Shown piece after piece: positions 51,416 through 52,274 of a DNA stretch of 52,274 nt (position 1 is the first letter of the stretch; every line of letters begins with the position of its first letter). Origin of the DNA: a miscellaneous Crenarchaeota group-6 archaeon AD8-1 (GTDB taxonomy: Archaea; Thermoproteota; Bathyarchaeia; Bathyarchaeales; Bathycorpusculaceae). Where the stretch lies: the NCBI GenBank assembly GCA_001273385.1, contig LFWW01000004.1, positions 1-52,274 on the forward strand. The letters are read 5' to 3'. Under the pieces are notes generated by a model. That model was not told where the DNA came from. It ran no database searches and saw only the letters and a list, made by a program, of their open reading frames with translations. A program made the translations under genes and the position numbers.

Positions 51416-52274
51416 ATGTTTATTCCGCGAAAAATTTTAGAAAAGAAACTATTAAACTTGCTTATTGATGATATAGGGCAAGGAGATTTAACATCGAGTA
51501 TACTTCTTCCTGAATCCTTAAATGCAAAAGCAGAAATTCAAGTCAAGCAAGATGGTGTAGTTGCTGGGATTGAAGAAGCAATTATATTAGTCGAATCTCT
51601 AAGTCTGAAGTTACTGACTTATATATTAGATGGAAGTGAAGTATCCAAAAATCAAATAATTATGAGTTTTTCTGGTGATGCTAAAACAATTCTTTCAATT
51701 GAACGAACGATATTAAATATATTATCTAGGATGAGTGGAATCACAACGATAACTAATCAAATAATTAAGAAATTGCGCGCATCAAAATTAGATACCAAAC
51801 TTGCAGCTACAAGAAAAACGGTTCCTGGATTAAATTATTTCGATAAAAAAGCTGTTTTTATTGGTGGCGGAGATACTCATAGAATGAATCTAGCTGATAT
51901 GATATTAATAAAAAATAATCACATAGCTTTAGCAGGAGATATTCAGAAGGCGATAAGAATAGCAAAAAAACGAACATCATTTTGTAAAAAAATTGAGGTT
52001 GAAGTCAAAGAAATTAATGAAGTAATGATTGCTGCTGAAGCTGGTGCGGAAATTATAATGTTTGATAATTTTTCAATAAAAGAAATCAAAGAGGCAGTGC
52101 ATTTGTTAAAAAAAGAAGGATATTATGGAAAATTACTCTTAGAGGCAAGCGGAGGCATCAATTTTACAAACTTCATGGATTATGCTTCTGCAGAAGTTGA
52201 CATCATAAGTCTAGGTGAGTTGACTCATAGTGTTAAATCATTAGATATGTCACTAAAAATAATAAAAATAAATT
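51416..52274 (+). CDS. nadC: nicotinate-nucleotide pyrophosphorylase (quinolinate phosphoribosyltransferase), partial
   Basis: Converts quinolinate and PRPP to nicotinate mononucleotide in NAD synthesis. It begins MFIPRKILEKKLLNLLIDD, with DIGQGDLTS (about 18-26). ATRKTVPGLNYFDKKAVFIGGG and THRMNLADMILIKNNH carry the phosphate- and substrate-binding basic residues. LEASGGI holds the phosphate-binding loop near the C-terminus. ATG start at 51416. No stop before the window end, and about 286 residues are present, so only the last few are missing. Confidence 0.95.
   Translation, partial: MFIPRKILEKKLLNLLIDDIGQGDLTSSILLPESLNAKAEIQVKQDGVVAGIEEAIILVESLSLKLLTYILDGSEVSKNQIIMSFSGDAKTILSIERTILNILSRMSGITTITNQIIKKLRASKLDTKLAATRKTVPGLNYFDKKAVFIGGGDTHRMNLADMILIKNNHIALAGDIQKAIRIAKKRTSFCKKIEVEVKEINEVMIAAEAGAEIIMFDNFSIKEIKEAVHLLKKEGYYGKLLLEASGGINFTNFMDYASAEVDIISLGELTHSVKSLDMSLKIIKIN

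Noticed and set aside
1-52274. CRISPR array, insertion sequence, prophage or rRNA genes
   Set aside because: No regularly spaced repeats, transposase or integrase motifs, phage structural genes or rRNA-like sequence were seen by eye on either strand.

Overview
The window is archaeal. It carries a Cdc48/VAT-type double AAA+ ATPase, FEN1, a Hel308-like helicase, archaeal EF-1beta, Pth2, TruD, Trm5, RtcA, NadM, a proteasome beta subunit, an AMMECR1 protein and many UUG starts with good Shine-Dalgarno sites. DNA is AT-rich (roughly 30% G+C by eye). Rubrerythrin, rubredoxin, FprA flavodiiron protein, a ferredoxin:thioredoxin reductase-like protein and a HypA protein point to an anaerobe. DUF2095-, DUF5752- and arcadin-1-like small proteins, plus tRNA introns at non-canonical sites, suggest a TACK-group archaeon, perhaps Bathyarchaeia. 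That placement is inference and was not tested by a tree.

Layout. 1-6.4 kb: tRNA-Val, then a cell-surface glycan block (two leftward genes, four rightward) with three glycosyltransferase-like proteins, a hexapeptide acyltransferase, a short UDP-sugar dehydrogenase-like protein and a deacetylase-like/FemAB-like fusion. 6.4-9.6 kb: a leftward Fe-S assembly operon (NifS-like, IscU-like scaffold, SufS-like) ending in a tiny protein that looks like half of a TATA-binding protein. 9.8-18.9 kb: helicase, purB, an asparagine-synthase homologue without a nucleophilic Cys, ferredoxin, DUF2095, a nucleotidyltransferase, a glycogen-synthase-like GT4 divergent from a wHTH-DUF5752 protein, and an RHH-wHTH regulator. 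19-31.4 kb: a tRNA-Arg(CCG) with two introns, then a redox, metal and oxygen-defence island containing two Cys-rich regulators that face each other across tandem operators, an HTH-VIT fusion, and CopA with a YHS partner. 31.5-38 kb: PPIase, HypA with an Mrp/MinD ATPase, small conserved archaeal proteins, RtcA-Trm5, DUF371, HTH-S-layer-domain fusion. 38-52 kb: GlmS, Pcm, FEN1, Zn-ribbon-EF1beta, Cdc48, geranylgeranyl reductase-like protein, Pth2-TruD, NadM, PsmB, AMMECR1, a MurG-like glycosyltransferase and a NadC cut by the window end.

The most striking observation is in pcm (protein-L-isoaspartate methyltransferase). The frame is broken by 31 bases that form a textbook 3-4-3 bulge-helix-bulge motif, and excision at the predicted cuts exactly restores the family's Ala-Pro-His-Met motif. 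This looks like a pre-mRNA intron removed by the tRNA-splicing endonuclease. The same window has a tRNA-Arg gene with two introns whose BHB motifs follow the same geometry.

Other notable items are three genes whose family-consistent N-termini begin beyond any AUG/GUG/UUG codon, a frameshift in truD, and a decayed methyltransferase gene. No gap over about 300 bases lacks a gene, and I saw no CRISPR array, insertion sequence or integrase.
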